From Saccharopolyspora shandongensis (GTDB taxonomy: Bacteria; Actinomycetota; Actinomycetes; Mycobacteriales; Pseudonocardiaceae): DNA of 64,000 nucleotides. Location: the NCBI RefSeq assembly GCF_900106995.1, contig NZ_FNOK01000016.1, positions 1 through 64,000 of the forward strand. Direction: 5' to 3'. Position numbers and translations under genes: made by a program. Position 1 is the first letter of the stretch, and every line of letters begins with the position of its first letter. The notes below the pieces were generated by a model. That model worked only from the letters and a program-made list of their open reading frames with translations. It had not been told where the DNA came from and ran no database searches. Shown here piece after piece: positions 15,512 to 23,738 of the stretch.

Positions 15512-16144
15512 TTGTTTCAGTTGCCTCGGGCGTTGTTGTGGGATCACAACGCGCACTTCCACCCGTGGTTGTTGCGGCAGGTTCCGCAGCGGTGTTCGCG
15601 GGTGCTCGACGTCGGGTGCGGGACCGGCGCATTGGTTCGGCGGCTCGTCGAGCGCGCGGATTTCGTTGACGGCCTGGACGTTTCGGCCGAGATGATCGAT
15701 CAGGCCTCGGCCAGGACGTCCGCGACGAACGTGCGGTGGCTTCGCGGCGACGTGCTGGATGCCGACCTGCATCCCGAGGGCTACGACGCGGTGACGGCCG
15801 TGTCGAGCCTGCACCACATGCCGCTGCGCCCCGGCCTGACCCGGCTCGCTTCGCTGCTCCGTCCGGGCGGAGTGCTCGCCGTCATCGGTCTCTACCGGGA
15901 GGAGTCCGCGGCCGACTTCGCCATGGCAGCGGCCAGCTTCCCCGCGAACGCCGCCGTCGGCGCGTACCTGGCCACGCGCGGCCGCGCGGGCAAACCGCAC
16001 GACGAAGGCATGCCGGTCCAGGATGCGAATGCGACCTTCGCGGAAATTCGGGACGCGGCAGGGGAAGTCCTCCCCGGGGCCCAGGTGCGCCGCCATCTCT
16101 TCTGGCGTCATTCCCTGCTGTGGCGCAAGCCCGGCGGTCGGTGA
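15512..16144 (+). CDS. Class I SAM-dependent methyltransferase
   Basis: A 210-residue protein with the SAM-binding motif VLDVGCGTGAL (about 32-42), an acidic strand LDVSAEMIDQA, and FDAVTAVSSLHHMPL-like motif II, followed by LLRPGGVLAVIGLYR. This is a methyltransf_25/11-type small-molecule methyltransferase. The start chosen is TTG at 15512 with GGGGAGG five bases before it; a GTG at 15461 has no ribosome site and would add residues outside the family. Substrate is unknown. The gene is single, between two hairpin terminators. Confidence 0.85.
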   Translation: MFQLPRALLWDHNAHFHPWLLRQVPQRCSRVLDVGCGTGALVRRLVERADFVDGLDVSAEMIDQASARTSATNVRWLRGDVLDADLHPEGYDAVTAVSSLHHMPLRPGLTRLASLLRPGGVLAVIGLYREESAADFAMAAASFPANAAVGAYLATRGRAGKPHDEGMPVQDANATFAEIRDAAGEVLPGAQVRRHLFWRHSLLWRKPGGR

Positions 16145-16197
16145 TCGACGCAGCTCACGGCTGCCCGTTGTCGTGCGCGGGGCCGTGTCCAGGCACG

Positions 16198-16243
16198 GTT
16201 GTGAGTGTTGAAGCCGGTTCTTACCGGCTTCAACACTCACGAC
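16198..16243. terminator. Bidirectional hairpin between methyltransferase and DUF397 gene
   Basis: A 21-bp stem with one G-T type mismatch and a 4-base TCTT loop (outer arm GTTGTGAGTGTTG, other side CAACACTCACGAC). It separates two convergent genes and belongs to the GTCGTGAGTG-capped hairpin family. Confidence 0.8.
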
Positions 16244-16249
16244 ATCTGA

Positions 16250-16435
16250 TCAGGCGCTTTGCCGCAGCGCGGAGAGAAACCCGGCCCACTGGAGCCGGCT
16301 GAAGGTGAGGGTGCCGCCGGTGCGGTCCTTGGTGTCGCGGACTCCGACCACTCCCGGCGTCACCGCCACCTCGACGCATGAGGCGTTGCTCGCGCTGTAG
16401 CTGGACTTGCGCCAAGTCTTCGGGGTCGAGCTCAT
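16250..16435 (-). CDS. DUF397 domain protein
   Basis: A 61-residue protein typical of DUF397: MSSTPKTWRKSSYSASNASC, then VEVAVTPGVVGVRDTKDRTG and a C-terminal FLSAL. In actinomycetes these small proteins are encoded with an XRE-type DUF5753 regulator and act as its partner, as in the Scr1/BldB-related toxin-antitoxin-like pairs of Streptomyces. The ATG at 16435 is preferred because AAGG lies 8 bases upstream; a GTG at 16444 would sit on top of that site. It follows the XRE gene by 21 bases on the same strand. Confidence 0.92.
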   Translation of the reverse strand: MSSTPKTWRKSSYSASNASCVEVAVTPGVVGVRDTKDRTGGTLTFSRLQWAGFLSALRQSA

Positions 16436-16456
16436 GCATGCCACCTTAATGTGGCA

Positions 16457-17317
16457 TCACAACGATCTGAAGATACTCCGGATGAGTTGGAGAGAATCTT
16501 CCCTGCTCAGTGCTGCTTTCGCTGCCTCGGCATGGGCAAGTGCGTACTCGCGGACCGTCAGCGAATCCGTGATCAGATTCGTCGAGGTCACAGTCTCTTG
16601 CCAGAGCAGCGTTGGCAGCCGCCCGCTCGGAAACGTCATGATGTGGAAGGCGGACCCGCCCATCGCGTGATGTCCGGTCGCTTCGAAGGGCACGACTAGA
16701 ACTTCCAGGGTGTCTTGTAGCTCGTCCACCAAGTCGGCAAGGTGTTCAAGCTGCGCCTTGAGAACCGCGGCTCCGCCTACTTGCTGGCGGAGTACGGCTT
16801 CGCTCATGACTGCGGAGATGCGAAGCGGGTCTTCGCCGCGCAGTCGGCGTTGCCGAGTGAGTCGGGCTTTGATTCGCCGTTCAGCTTCGGCCAATCGGAC
16901 ATTGGGACTGCCTGATTCGATAACGGCTCGCGCGTAGTCTTCGGTCTGCAGCAGGCCATTCATCAGGCCGCTGTCGTAGGTGTGCAGGCTTTCGGCTCCG
17001 TGCTCGTATCCGAAGAATCGGAGCAGCTCATCGCTGAAGATCGCCGAGTAGCTGTTCCACCACCCTCGTTGACTGGCGTCGTCTCGTAGCGCCCGAAGCT
17101 CGTCGGCTTCCTCTTCGCTGAACTCGTACGACTCGATCACAGCGCTCATACGATCCGAAGACAGGTTCTTCTTGCCCTTCTCGACTTCGGACAAGTACGC
17201 GCCGGTGATCCCGATGTACTTGGCGGCGGCGATGCCGCTGAGGCCTGCCTCCTCACGTTTCTCCTTCAGCCGCAGGCCCAACGCCCAGTTGGCGACTGTT
17301 GGTGAGCTCGGTGCCAT
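16457..17317 (-). CDS. XRE-family regulator with DUF5753 domain
   Basis: A 286-residue protein with an N-terminal helix-turn-helix (about 15-75: LRLKEKREEAGLSGIAAAKY, IGITGAYLSEVEKGKKNLSS) and a long C-terminal DUF5753 region (about 100-280, with YDSGLMNGLLQTEDYARAVI and AFHIMTFPSGRLPTLLWQE). This is the standard actinobacterial regulator that pairs with DUF397 proteins, and its DUF397 gene lies directly downstream. A palindromic GCTAATTAGC about 50 bases upstream of the ATG may be its own operator. Confidence 0.93.
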   Translation of the reverse strand: MAPSSPTVANWALGLRLKEKREEAGLSGIAAAKYIGITGAYLSEVEKGKKNLSSDRMSAVIESYEFSEEEADELRALRDDASQRGWWNSYSAIFSDELLRFFGYEHGAESLHTYDSGLMNGLLQTEDYARAVIESGSPNVRLAEAERRIKARLTRQRRLRGEDPLRISAVMSEAVLRQQVGGAAVLKAQLEHLADLVDELQDTLEVLVVPFEATGHHAMGGSAFHIMTFPSGRLPTLLWQETVTSTNLITDSLTVREYALAHAEAAKAALSREDSLQLIRSIFRSL

Positions 17318-17362
17318 CGGGTCCTCCGCCGGTTTCGACTACACGTCCGAGTGGACGAGCTG

Positions 17363-17372
17363 GCTAATTAGC
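17363..17372. promoter_or_regulatory. GCTAATTAGC palindrome upstream of the XRE gene
   Basis: A 10-bp exact palindrome in a locally AT-rich patch between the XRE gene and the divergent zinc-finger gene. It could be an XRE autoregulation site; only symmetry and position support this. Confidence 0.3.
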
Positions 17373-17506
17373 GAACAAGTCTCTACCTTGATCTCAGGCG
17401 GTAACGATAGCAATACGGACTGTTACTGCCCGACGGTGGCTCCGGTCTCGCCCCCCGAACCCCCGGGCCGGGGTCACCGTCTCTCCGACAACGGTTGGGA
17501 GGCAAC

Positions 17507-17749
17507 GTGTTCGAGCTGTTCCAGCGGCGGGGCTTGGTCGCCTACTGGCGGCCTTTCGGCGGCATCCGGCACGGCCTGTACCCGGACCAGCCGCCGCAGC
17601 CCGGTCAAAGGCGGGAAACCCTGTGCGGGATGACCTTGACTGTCGGCGAGCCCACCGAGGTCGAATGGCTCGCACCCACCTGCGAATCCTGTTGGGACGA
17701 AGCGCGATCCCGCCGCGATGCGCAAGCCGGCGAGGAGAATGCGTCGTGA
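17507..17749 (+). CDS. Small putative zinc-finger protein
   Basis: An 80-residue protein with a His (GIRHGLYPD) and Cys residues in ETLCGMTLTV and PTCESCWDEARSRRD, a pattern resembling short actinobacterial proteins annotated as zinc finger. GTG at 17507 is chosen because GGGAGG precedes it by 5 bases. Its stop overlaps the next start (GTGA), so the two are coupled. It is divergent from the XRE/DUF397 pair, a frequent neighbourhood for such genes. Role unknown. Confidence 0.75.
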   Translation: MFELFQRRGLVAYWRPFGGIRHGLYPDQPPQPGQRRETLCGMTLTVGEPTEVEWLAPTCESCWDEARSRRDAQAGEENAS

Positions 17750-18177
17750 TTCTCCTGAATCTGATCCAGAACCCGGTCGGATACCTCGCTGTGCTCGGAG
17801 CTTTCGCCGTCGTGGCAGGAGCTCTCGCGGTGATGCCGATACGCGGCGGCACCGGTCAGCACGCCGGTGCCGGGCCGGGCGAGGTGATGGTGTGGCAGCT
17901 CAGCGAGGCGCTGGAAGCCGAACGCACCGCCCGCATCGCCGCAGTCTCAGTTGAAACTGCGGACGATCCGCTGGAGGAGGAGATCCGGTGGCCGGAGGAG
18001 CCGGTGGCGGAGTACGTCGGCCGCCACCGGCTCTGGTGGGACATCGACGTGCACCCCCAGCCGCCTATCGACATCTGGCTGGGGTCACGTTTCCCCTGGT
18101 CAGGTCCCGTGCGCACTTTCTGCTGCCACAGCAACACGAAGTACGCACGGGCACCTAGTGGCGGAAGGGGCCGCTGA
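17746..18177 (+). CDS. Small membrane-anchored protein of unknown function
   Basis: A 143-residue protein starting at a GTG that overlaps the upstream stop by 4 bases. Residues about 4-30 (LNLIQNPVGYLAVLGAFAVV) form a single N-terminal membrane span; the remainder is an acidic soluble tail with several Trp. No domain is recognised. The last 23 bases run antisense over the 3' end of the PhoX-like gene. A near-palindrome related to the TTTCAATTGAAA family lies inside the coding region at about 17942-17961. Confidence 0.65.
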   Translation: MILLNLIQNPVGYLAVLGAFAVVAGALAVMPIRGGTGQHAGAGPGEVMVWQLSEALEAERTARIAAVSVETADDPLEEEIRWPEEPVAEYVGRHRLWWDIDVHPQPPIDIWLGSRFPWSGPVRTFCCHSNTKYARAPSGGRGR

Positions 18178-19309
18178 TCTCGTAGGTGTAGCCGTCGGAG
18201 AACTCGCCGGACGGGCCGTACTGCGAGGAGAAGTACATCCGGTCGCCGGCCGGGTTGAACGCCGGTCCGGTCAGGCTGGAGGAATCCTGGCCGGTCATCC
18301 GCAGCATCGGGGCCACCACGTCGTCCGGGGTGATGATGCAGATCTCCAGGTTGTCGCCGTCTTCGGCGACGTAGAGGTCACCGAAGGAGCTGCCGGTCAG
18401 GTTGTCGACGGCGCCGAGTTCGCCGTCGCCGTCGTAGGCGAGACCGAAGGTGTCGTCGGCGACGTTGAACTGCCACACCCGGCTGTCGCCCGTCGTGGTG
18501 AACCAGCACCTGTCGGAGGCGTAGTAGCAGCCCTCGCCGCCGTCGAAGTGCTTCGCCTCGGAGACCTGTTCGCGCGTCGGGGTGTCACCTTCGGAAGGCG
18601 TCGGCTCCGGAACCTCCACCCACGACGCCTTGCCCGACGTTCCATCCCCGGCGACCAGGACCTCCAAAAGCCCGCCCGCGCCCAGATCTCCCCATTTGTT
18701 CGGGCGGAACCGGTAGAAGCAGCCGTCCGGCTCGTCCTCGGTCAGGTAGATTACCTTCCGGACCGGGTCGCAGGCCGCGGCCTCGTGGTTGAAGCTGCCC
18801 ATCGCGTCCCGGCGCACCGCCTCCTTGACACCCCAGGGGTCGGTCTCGAACACGTACCCGTAGCTGACCTCTTCGCAGGAAAGCCAGGTGTTCCAAGGGG
18901 TTGCGCCGCCCGAGCAGTTGCGCCGCGTGTCCTCCAGGATCCGATAGGCGTCGGTGACGTTGCCGCCGGAGTCGAACTTGATCGCCCCGACGCCGCCGCC
19001 CGGCTCGACTTCGGAGTTGGACACGTAGATCCAGCCGTCACCGTCGACGAAACAAGCACCGCCGTCGGGCGCGTCGTGCCAGGTGTAGGAGGTGCCCTTC
19101 ACCTTGTCGCTGGAGTGCGCGACGACGCGGCTGGTGAATCCTTCGGGCAGTTCGAGCCCGTTGTCATCAGCGGGAAGCAGTGGCCCGTAAGGGCTTTCGG
19201 CGATCCGCCGGACGGGCCCGCCCACGGCGGCCCCGGTCCACAACCCGCCGGTGAAGGCCGCAACACCGCCACCGATCACGGCAGCACGGAGAAAAGAACG
19301 ACGCCGCAC
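18155..19309 (-). CDS. Tat-exported PhoX/DUF839-like protein, copy 2
   Basis: A 384-residue protein with a twin-arginine signal (MRRRSFLRAAVIGGG) followed by a PhoX-type (DUF839) propeller-like domain: YTWHDAPDGGACFVDGDGWI, GGATPWNTWLSCEE, GSFNHEAAACDP, and IYLTEDEPDGCFYRFRP. PhoX proteins are Ca/Fe-dependent secreted phosphatases; the conserved Cys in WLSCEE and acidic EDEPDG motif are present. The GTG at 19309 (AAAGGAG, 5-base spacing) gives exactly the length of the paralog upstream, so a TTG five codons earlier is rejected. The two copies are tandem, about three-quarters or more identical by eye, with duplicated 5' regions. Confidence 0.85.
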   Translation of the reverse strand: MRRRSFLRAAVIGGGVAAFTGGLWTGAAVGGPVRRIAESPYGPLLPADDNGLELPEGFTSRVVAHSSDKVKGTSYTWHDAPDGGACFVDGDGWIYVSNSEVEPGGGVGAIKFDSGGNVTDAYRILEDTRRNCSGGATPWNTWLSCEEVSYGYVFETDPWGVKEAVRRDAMGSFNHEAAACDPVRKVIYLTEDEPDGCFYRFRPNKWGDLGAGGLLEVLVAGDGTSGKASWVEVPEPTPSEGDTPTREQVSEAKHFDGGEGCYYASDRCWFTTTGDSRVWQFNVADDTFGLAYDGDGELGAVDNLTGSSFGDLYVAEDGDNLEICIITPDDVVAPMLRMTGQDSSSLTGPAFNPAGDRMYFSSQYGPSGEFSDGYTYEISGPFRH

Positions 19310-19408
19310 AACGACTCCTTTCAACGACCCGTCGGCGGCGGACCCCCATCGTGTCGGAACCGATCGGGCGCCAACTACCGCTGTTCGGGGGCAAATCCGC
19401 GAGCTTGT

Positions 19409-19459
19409 GGCTCACCGGCCGGTCATCCCGCCGACCGCGGGATGACCGGCCGGTGAGCC
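19409..19459. terminator. 23-bp hairpin between the tandem PhoX-like genes
   Basis: Perfect 23-bp arms (GGCTCACCGGCCGG ... CCGGCCGGTGAGCC as the outer part) around a CGACC loop, directly after the stop of copy 1 at 19463. It should separate the transcripts of the two paralogs. Confidence 0.8.
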
Positions 19460-19462
19460 GGG

Positions 19463-20617
19463 TCAGTGGCGGAACGGGCCGGTGATCTCGTAGGTGATGC
19501 CGCCGGAGGAGGAGCCGGAAGTGCCGCGCTGCGAGGAGAAGTACAGCCGGTCGCCGGCCGGGTTGAACGCGGGCCCGCACAGCTCGGACTCGTCCTGGCC
19601 GTTCACCCGCACCACCGGCGCCACCACGTCGTCGGGCGTGATGATGCAGATCTCCATGTTGTCGCCGTCCTCGGCCACGTAGAGATCGCCGAACGAAGTG
19701 CCGGTCACGTTGTCGACGCCGCCGAGTTCGCCGTCGCCGTCGTAGGCGAGTTCGAAGGTGTCGTCGGCGGCGTTGAACTGCCAGACCTGGTTCTCGCCCT
19801 TGGCGGTGAACCAGCACTTGTCGGCGGCGTAGTAGCAGCCTTCGCCGCCGTCGAAGTGCTTCGCGTCGGCGACCTGCTCGCGGGTCGGGGTGTCGCCGTC
19901 GTCGGGCGTCGGCGTGGGAACCTCCGCCCAGGTGGCCTTGCCCGACGTTCCGTCTCCGGCGACCAGCACCTCCAGCAGCCCGCCGGCGCCGAGGTCGCCC
20001 CAGTTGTCCGGGCGGAACCGGTAGAAGCAGCCGTCCGGCTCGTCCTCGGTCAGGTAGATGACCTTGCGCACCGGGTCGCAGGCCGCGGCCTCGTGGTTGA
20101 AACTGCCCATCGCGTCCCGCCGCACCGCGTCCTTCGCGCCCCACGGATCGGTCTCGAACACGTACCCGTAGCCGACTTCCTCGCAGGAGAGCCAGGTGTT
20201 CCACGGTGTCGCCCCACCGGCGCAGTTGCGCCGCGTGTCGTCCAGGATGCGGTAGGCGTCGGCGATGCCGCCGCCGGAGTCGAACCGGACCGCGCCGACG
20301 CCGCCGCCCGGCTCGATCTCGGAGTTGGACACGTAGATCCAGCCGTCGCCGTCGACGAAGCAAGCACCGCCGTCCGGCGCGTCGTGCCAGGTGTAAGAGG
20401 TGCCTTCGACCTTCTCGCCGGACTGCGCGACGAGGCGGCTGGTGAATCCTTCGGGCAGTTCGATCCCGTTGTCATCGGCGGGAAGCAGCGGCCCGTAAGG
20501 GCTATCGGCCACCCGGCGGATCGGCCCGCCCACGGCGGCCCCGGTCCACAGCCCGCCGGAGAAGGCGGCAACACCGCCACCGATCACGGCAGCGCGGAGA
20601 AAAGAACGACGCCGCAC
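19463..20617 (-). CDS. Tat-exported PhoX/DUF839-like protein, copy 1
   Basis: A 384-residue paralog of the protein encoded at 18155-19309, with the same Tat signal (MRRRSFLRAAVIGGGVAAFS) and the same motif order (DGGACFVDGDGWIYVSNSE, NTWLSCEE, NHEAAACDP, TEDEPDGCFYR). Substitutions cluster on the C-terminal blades. AAGGGAG precedes the GTG by 5 bases. Secreted phosphatase activity is likely from the family but unproven. Copy 1 lies upstream and has its own promoter region, which is duplicated before copy 2. Confidence 0.86.
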   Translation of the reverse strand: MRRRSFLRAAVIGGGVAAFSGGLWTGAAVGGPIRRVADSPYGPLLPADDNGIELPEGFTSRLVAQSGEKVEGTSYTWHDAPDGGACFVDGDGWIYVSNSEIEPGGGVGAVRFDSGGGIADAYRILDDTRRNCAGGATPWNTWLSCEEVGYGYVFETDPWGAKDAVRRDAMGSFNHEAAACDPVRKVIYLTEDEPDGCFYRFRPDNWGDLGAGGLLEVLVAGDGTSGKATWAEVPTPTPDDGDTPTREQVADAKHFDGGEGCYYAADKCWFTAKGENQVWQFNAADDTFELAYDGDGELGGVDNVTGTSFGDLYVAEDGDNMEICIITPDDVVAPVVRVNGQDESELCGPAFNPAGDRLYFSSQRGTSGSSSGGITYEITGPFRH

Positions 20618-20827
20618 AACGACTCCCTTCAGTCCGTCGGCGGCGGATCCCCATCCTGCCGGAGCCGGCCGGACGCCAACTACCGCCGTTCGGTCCCACC
20701 GCGGGCACTCCGCGCACGGCCCTCGTTCGGGTGACGCCCAGCCGTGTCTTGTGGCCTCCGGAGCGGGGTAATCCCTGGTCGGCAGCCAGATGGAATTCGC
20801 GCGTCTTCCACTCGGAGGTGGTCAACG
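20618..20827. promoter_or_regulatory. Divergent promoter region, partly duplicated upstream of the second PhoX-like gene
   Basis: The first roughly 80 bases upstream of copy 1 match those upstream of copy 2 (19310-19390), including a shared GTCGGCGGCGGA(T/C)CCCCATC block and CCAACTACCGC(T/C)GTTCGG. The tandem duplication therefore included the promoter. The other half of this gap serves the dehydrogenase gene starting at 20828. Confidence 0.6.
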
Positions 20828-21961
20828 ATGAAGGCAGTCGTGTACCAGGAGCCCTACTCGGTCGCGATCAACGAGGTGGACCGGCCGACGATCCAGCACC
20901 CCAACGACGTGATCGTGCGGATCACCTCGACCGCCATCTGCGGCTCCGACCTGCACATGTACGAGGGCCGGACCGCCGCCGAACCGGGCATCGTGTTCGG
21001 GCACGAGAACATGGGCATCATCGAGGAGACCGGCTCCGGCGTCGCCGGCCTGAACCGCGGCGACCGGGTCGTGATGCCGTTCAACGTGGCCTGCGGGTTC
21101 TGCAAGAACTGCATGGCGGGCAACACCGGCTTCTGCCTGACCGTCAATCCCGGCTTCGCGGGCGGCGCCTACGGCTACGTCGCGATGGGGCCCTACACCG
21201 GCGGGCAGGCCGAGTACCTGAGGGTGCCGTTCGCCGACTTCAACTGCCTGAAGCTCCCGGCCGACGGCAGCCACGAAGCCGACTTCGTGCTGCTGGCCGA
21301 CATCTTCCCGACCGGCTACCACGGCTGCGAGCTCGCGCAGGTCTCGCCGGGCGAGAGCGTCGTCGTGTACGGGGCGGGACCGGTCGGGCTGATGGCCGCC
21401 TACTCGGCGCTGCTGCGCGGTGCGGCGCGGGTGTTCTGCGTCGACCGGGTGCCGGAGCGGCTGGCCAAGGCGGAGGAGATCGGGGCGATCCCGATCGACT
21501 TCTCCGCGGGCGATCCGGTCGAGATGATCAAGGAGCAGACCGGCGGCGAGGGCACCGACAAGGGCGTCGACGCGGTCGGCTACCAGGCGCAGGTGGGCGA
21601 CGGTTCCAAGGAGGAACCGGCCATCGTGCTGAACTCGCTGATCGAGACGGTGCGCCCGACCGGACGGCTGGGCGTGCCCGGCCTGTACGTGCCGTCCGAT
21701 CCCGGTGGGCCCAGCGAGGAGGCGAAGAAGGGGATGCTGCTCGTCTCGGTCGGCCGGATGTTCGAGAAGGGCCAGGTCATCGGCACCGGTCAGTGCAACG
21801 TGAAGCGCTACAACCGGCAGCTGCGCGACATGATCATCGCGGGCCGGGCCAAGCCCAGCTTCGTCGTCTCGCACGAGCTGTCCCTGTCCGAGGCGCCGGA
21901 CGCCTACCGCAAGTTCGACCAGCGGATCGAGGGTTACACCAAGGTCGTCCTGCACCCGTGA
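20828..21961 (+). CDS. Zinc-dependent alcohol dehydrogenase, glutathione-independent formaldehyde dehydrogenase type
   Basis: A 377-residue medium-chain dehydrogenase. Catalytic zinc ligands are Cys in TAICGSDLHMYEG (about 37) and the His of FGHENMG (about 59); structural zinc Cys lie in VACGFCKNCMAG (about 90-98). The nucleotide-binding loop is VVVYGAGPVGLMAA (about 178-191). The GAYGYVAMGPYTGGQAEYLRV insertion is typical of the glutathione-independent formaldehyde dehydrogenase group (Pseudomonas FdhA-like, NAD bound). ATG at 20828 follows GGAGGTGG. It is monocistronic, ended by a strong hairpin. Formaldehyde as substrate is likely from family membership only. Confidence 0.9.
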   Translation: MKAVVYQEPYSVAINEVDRPTIQHPNDVIVRITSTAICGSDLHMYEGRTAAEPGIVFGHENMGIIEETGSGVAGLNRGDRVVMPFNVACGFCKNCMAGNTGFCLTVNPGFAGGAYGYVAMGPYTGGQAEYLRVPFADFNCLKLPADGSHEADFVLLADIFPTGYHGCELAQVSPGESVVVYGAGPVGLMAAYSALLRGAARVFCVDRVPERLAKAEEIGAIPIDFSAGDPVEMIKEQTGGEGTDKGVDAVGYQAQVGDGSKEEPAIVLNSLIETVRPTGRLGVPGLYVPSDPGGPSEEAKKGMLLVSVGRMFEKGQVIGTGQCNVKRYNRQLRDMIIAGRAKPSFVVSHELSLSEAPDAYRKFDQRIEGYTKVVLHP

Positions 21962-21970
21962 GCCCCAGGG

Positions 21971-22016
21971 GTCGTGAGTGGCTGTGGTCGCCATGACGAC
22001 CACAGCCACTCACGAC
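21971..22016. terminator. Bidirectional hairpin, 20-bp perfect stem
   Basis: Arms GTCGTGAGTGGCTGTGGTCG and its exact complement flank a 6-base CCATGA loop, between a plus-strand dehydrogenase and a minus-strand TetR gene whose stop codon lies inside the right arm. It is a type member of the GTCGTGAGTGG hairpin family. Confidence 0.85.
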
Positions 22017-22654
22017 CCGGACGCGCCGCAGATGCCGTCGAGGCCGGTGCGCAGCATGTCGAAGGCGCACTCGGCGGCCGCGACGGCCTCCGGGTGGAGC
22101 TCGTCGGGGGAGTGGCCGTCGGCGACCTGGCGGACGTTCTCCTCGGCGAGCACTCGGAGCGCGGTGACCACTTGGTGCGCCGCGATGCGGGTCGGGATGC
22201 CCGCGGGCGCGCCTGCTTCGACGAGCGCGTCCGCCAGCGCCTCGGCCCTCCTTTCGGCGAAACCGAGCAAGCGCGCCGACAGGCTGGGCGTGCCGCCGAT
22301 CAACCGGTGGAGGCCCTGGGCTTCCGGGCTGTCGTTCAGGCCGGTGATCGGGTCGCGCGCGGCGAGCGCCGCCAGGTAGTGCCGCCGCAGCGCGGCGAGC
22401 GGATCTTCGCCCGCCGCCCGCTCCCGGACCACGGCCGCCGCTTCGCCCTCGTGGTCGGCGATGCGGTGCAGCACCAGGTCTTCCTTGGCCGGGAAGTACT
22501 TGAACAGGGTCGGTTTCGACACCTCGGCCCGCGCGGCGACATCGGCGCAGGACACCGCGTCGAAACCGGATTCGAGGAACATCGCGATCGCCGCGTCCGC
22601 GATCGCGGTGCGGGTCCGCTGCTTCTTCCGCTCCCGGAGTCCGAGTTCTGCCAC
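22010..22654 (-). CDS. TetR-family regulator
   Basis: A 214-residue repressor with an N-terminal HTH (about 8-55: RKKQRTRTAIADAAIAMFLE, SGFDAVSCADVAARAEVSKP, TLFKYFPAKEDL) and a ligand-binding helical C-terminus. The start is GTG at 22654. A 14-bp palindrome GTAGCCGAGGCTAC sits immediately upstream, and AT-rich repeats lie in the gap to the divergent flavin-dependent oxidoreductase gene, which it probably controls. Confidence 0.9.
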   Translation of the reverse strand: MAELGLRERKKQRTRTAIADAAIAMFLESGFDAVSCADVAARAEVSKPTLFKYFPAKEDLVLHRIADHEGEAAAVVRERAAGEDPLAALRRHYLAALAARDPITGLNDSPEAQGLHRLIGGTPSLSARLLGFAERRAEALADALVEAGAPAGIPTRIAAHQVVTALRVLAEENVRQVADGHSPDELHPEAVAAAECAFDMLRTGLDGICGASGS

Positions 22655-22739
22655 GTAGCCGAGGCTACCACGGTCCCTGACTTGGTTAATTTTTTAACTG
22701 GGTTAAGCTTTCCGCTCCGGAACCGATTGGAGCACGAGA
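22655..22739. promoter_or_regulatory. Divergent control region with candidate TetR operators
   Basis: A 14-bp interrupted palindrome GTAGCC-GA-GGCTAC covers 22655-22668. An AT-rich patch at about 22684-22709 contains GTTAA-TTTT-TTAAC and a direct repeat GGTTAA. Both lie between the TetR start and the oxidoreductase start, as expected for a repressor acting on itself and its neighbour. Confidence 0.5.
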
Positions 22740-23693
22740 ATGCGCATCGGCGTAGCCCTGCCCACCGACCACACGTCGCTCTCCGGCGAAGCGAACTCCG
22801 TGGACGCCCTCATCGACCAGGTGAAGGAGCTCGCCGTCGCCGGGCTGGCGTCGGCCTGGTTCACTCAGCGGTTCGACCACGACGCGATCACGATGGCCGC
22901 GCTCGCCGCGCGCGAAGTCCCGGGCATCGACGTCGGCACCGCCGTCGTACCGATCTACCCGCGGCACCCGATCGCCCTCTCGATGCAGGCCCAGACGGCG
23001 CAGGCCGCCGGCCACGGCCGCTTCGCGCTCGGCGTCGGGCTGTCGATCAAGTCGTTCGTCGAGCAGACCTACGGGATCGCCCCGCATCCCAGGGTCCGGC
23101 ACCTGCGCGAATACCTCGCGGCGCTGCGCGAGCTACTCGAATCGGGCTCGGTGGATCTGAGTGGGGAAACGCTGGTCGCCAGAACGACGCTCCCCGCGAG
23201 CGTGCCCGGAGCCCGGCCGCGCGTGCCGGTGCTGGTGGCGGCGGCCGGTGATCTGACCCTGCGCGCCGCGGCCGAACTCGCCGACGGCGCGCTGCCGATC
23301 CTGTCCGGGCCGCGGACGCTGGCCGAGTACACCGTCCCGACCCTCCGCCGCTACGCCGAAGCCGCCGGGCGGCCGGAGCCCAGGATCGCCGTGATCGTCT
23401 CCGGCGTCGTGACCTCCGACGTGGCGGGCGCCCGGGCCCGCGCCGAGCAGAACATGGCCTACTACGGGACCGTTCCGTCCTACCGTGCGGCGCTGGACCG
23501 CGAGGGGATCGACAACCCCGCCGACCTGGTCGCGATCGGGGACGAGGAGTCGATCGCGAAGCAGGCGGCCGAGTACTTCGAGGCGGGCGCGACCGAGCTC
23601 ATCTACACCCAGACCGCGATCGGTTCCGCGGCCGACGAGCGCCGGACCTGGAAGCTCCTCGGCGAGCTGGCCGCGAACCACGCTCCGAGCTGA
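22740..23693 (+). CDS. Luciferase-like monooxygenase, F420-dependent type
   Basis: A 317-residue (beta/alpha)8 protein of the LLM superfamily: MRIGVALPTD at the start, AWFTQRFDHDAITMAALAAR (about 40-59), IDVGTAVVPIYPRHPIALSM (about 63-82), and GHGRFALGVGLSIKSFVEQT. The TAVVPIYPRHP strand and GLG/GVG loop match F420-dependent oxidoreductases of actinobacteria. Divergent from a TetR repressor, so likely induced by a small substrate. Substrate unknown. Confidence 0.87.
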   Translation: MRIGVALPTDHTSLSGEANSVDALIDQVKELAVAGLASAWFTQRFDHDAITMAALAAREVPGIDVGTAVVPIYPRHPIALSMQAQTAQAAGHGRFALGVGLSIKSFVEQTYGIAPHPRVRHLREYLAALRELLESGSVDLSGETLVARTTLPASVPGARPRVPVLVAAAGDLTLRAAAELADGALPILSGPRTLAEYTVPTLRRYAEAAGRPEPRIAVIVSGVVTSDVAGARARAEQNMAYYGTVPSYRAALDREGIDNPADLVAIGDEESIAKQAAEYFEAGATELIYTQTAIGSAADERRTWKLLGELAANHAPS

Positions 23694-23696
23694 CGA

Positions 23697-23730
23697 CGGG
23701 TGTGCAGTTTCAATTGAAACTGCACACCCG
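23697..23730. terminator. 34-bp perfect palindrome between convergent genes
   Basis: Exact symmetry around TTTCAATTGAAA with outer arms CGGGTGTGCAG and CTGCACACCCG. It lies between the stops of the LLM oxidoreductase (plus) and the FAD monooxygenase (minus), so it probably terminates both. The core is shared with the palindrome at 7361-7376. Confidence 0.75.
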
Positions 23731-23738
23731 CGCGGCGT

